From contig KL197716.1 of assembly GCA_000697665.1 (NCBI GenBank), positions 1,388,929 to 1,418,553 of the forward strand: a DNA stretch of 29,625 nt. The letters are read 5' to 3'. This document shows positions 29,126-29,625 of the stretch, piece by piece. A program made the position numbers and the translations under genes. Source of the DNA: Jaapia argillacea MUCL 33604 (lineage: Eukaryota; Basidiomycota; Agaricomycetes; Jaapiales; Jaapiaceae). A model generated the notes under the pieces. It worked only from the letters and a program-made list of their open reading frames with translations, ran no database searches and was not told the origin of the DNA. The first letter of the stretch is position 1, and each line of letters begins with the position of its first letter.

Positions 29126-29625
29126 TGGGGGTTAAATAAATCGGAATAAATCGGAATAAATCGAAATAAATCGAAATAGAATTCTATTAAGGTCTGGGGC
29201 ACTTTGGGGTTGTTTGGCAGGTGATGTCATACATCCAAATAGGCAATTTGTCAATGGGGGATTAAATAAATCCGAAAAAATCGGAAATTTTCCAAATAAA
29301 TTCTATGATAGTAGGGGGGGGGGCACTTTGGGGTTCTTTGGGAGATGATGTAATATGCCTAAATAGGCAACTGGTCAGTGGAGCATCAAATAAACCTGAA
29401 AAAATCACAAAAATTCCAAATAAAATTCTGGTAGGGTAGGAGTTCACTTTATGATATAATATGCCCAAATAGGAAGGTGGTCATTAGAGGGTCAAATAAA
29501 TCCAGAAAATTCAGAATAAATCAGAATAAAATTCTTTCCAGATGAATGGGTACTTTCAATGGGTTTGATTGATGATGTAAGATCTCTAAATAGGAAATCA
29601 CTGAATATGGATGAAATAAATCCGG
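29126..29625. repeat. Tandem minisatellite-like array, units of 106-130 bp
   Basis: Unit starts, marked by the box TCAAATAAATCC or its variants, fall at about 29132, 29262, 29386, 29492 and 29612, giving spacings of 130, 124, 106 and 120 bp. Each unit has an AAATAAATC-rich half, a G-rich GGGGCACTTTGGGG part (lost from later units), and GATGATGTAATATGCCTAAATAGG. Within the first unit TCGGAATAAA is itself repeated four times. The array continues past the window edge. No coding potential is seen. Confidence 0.85.

Noticed and set aside
29126-29625. CRISPR-like array
   Set aside because: Whole units, not spacers between short constant repeats, are related. The setting is eukaryotic and no cas genes are present.

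Overview
The window looks like a heterochromatic transposon graveyard from a filamentous basidiomycete, most likely an agaricomycete. The grounds are three chromodomain-type Ty3/gypsy (Metaviridae) copies, a 16-exon hAT transposase with introns of about 45-65 nt, a PIF/Harbinger-type transposase remnant, and heavy CpG-type decay. I see no ordinary single-copy host gene that I can support. The species is not identifiable by reading alone.

Layout, left to right. 1-1289: uncharacterised DNA with a 79-bp-period duplication and a possible spliced gene remnant. 1290-20233: gypsy element A on the + strand (520-bp 5' LTR, gag, protease, RNase H, integrase, start of the chromodomain). Its RT is missing through an in-frame deletion and its 3' end is cut off. 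A's gag is split at 3358-3365/16850-16857 (8-bp duplication GTTACACC) by hAT element H (3366-16849). H is itself split inside one of its short introns by gypsy element B on the - strand (6064-15239; 234-bp LTRs; 5-bp duplication TGATC). B is the most complete element: Gag, protease, RT, RNase H, integrase, chromodomain and an extra sense ORF before its 3' LTR.

20234-27736: gypsy element C on the - strand, of the same family as A and lying tail-to-tail with it. C retains its 5' LTR (27242-27736), a Gag truncated at its N-terminus, pol, a chromodomain and a long 3' reading frame ending at a polypurine tract, but its 3' LTR is gone. C contains a 684-bp solo LTR (22249-22932, duplication AGACT) and a 557-bp probable non-autonomous hAT-like insertion (23890-24446). 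C sits directly against the C-terminal half of a Harbinger-type transposase (27737-28197). That is followed by a convergent coiled-coil gene (28367-28936) and a tandem array of 106-130-bp A-rich units running off the right edge.

Order of events by nesting: A, then H into A, then B into H; separately, Harbinger, then C beside or into it, then the solo-LTR element and the small hAT-like element into C. The main observations are these. A canonical -1 frameshift heptamer sits on the gag stop codon in both A and C. Inactivating stops are overwhelmingly TGA, and paired A/C codons (TGA versus CGA, or TGA versus CAA) point to CGA ancestors, that is CpG deamination. B lies within a 51-nt intron of H without touching the splice sites. 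Both gypsy families carry extra coding sequence downstream of the chromodomain.
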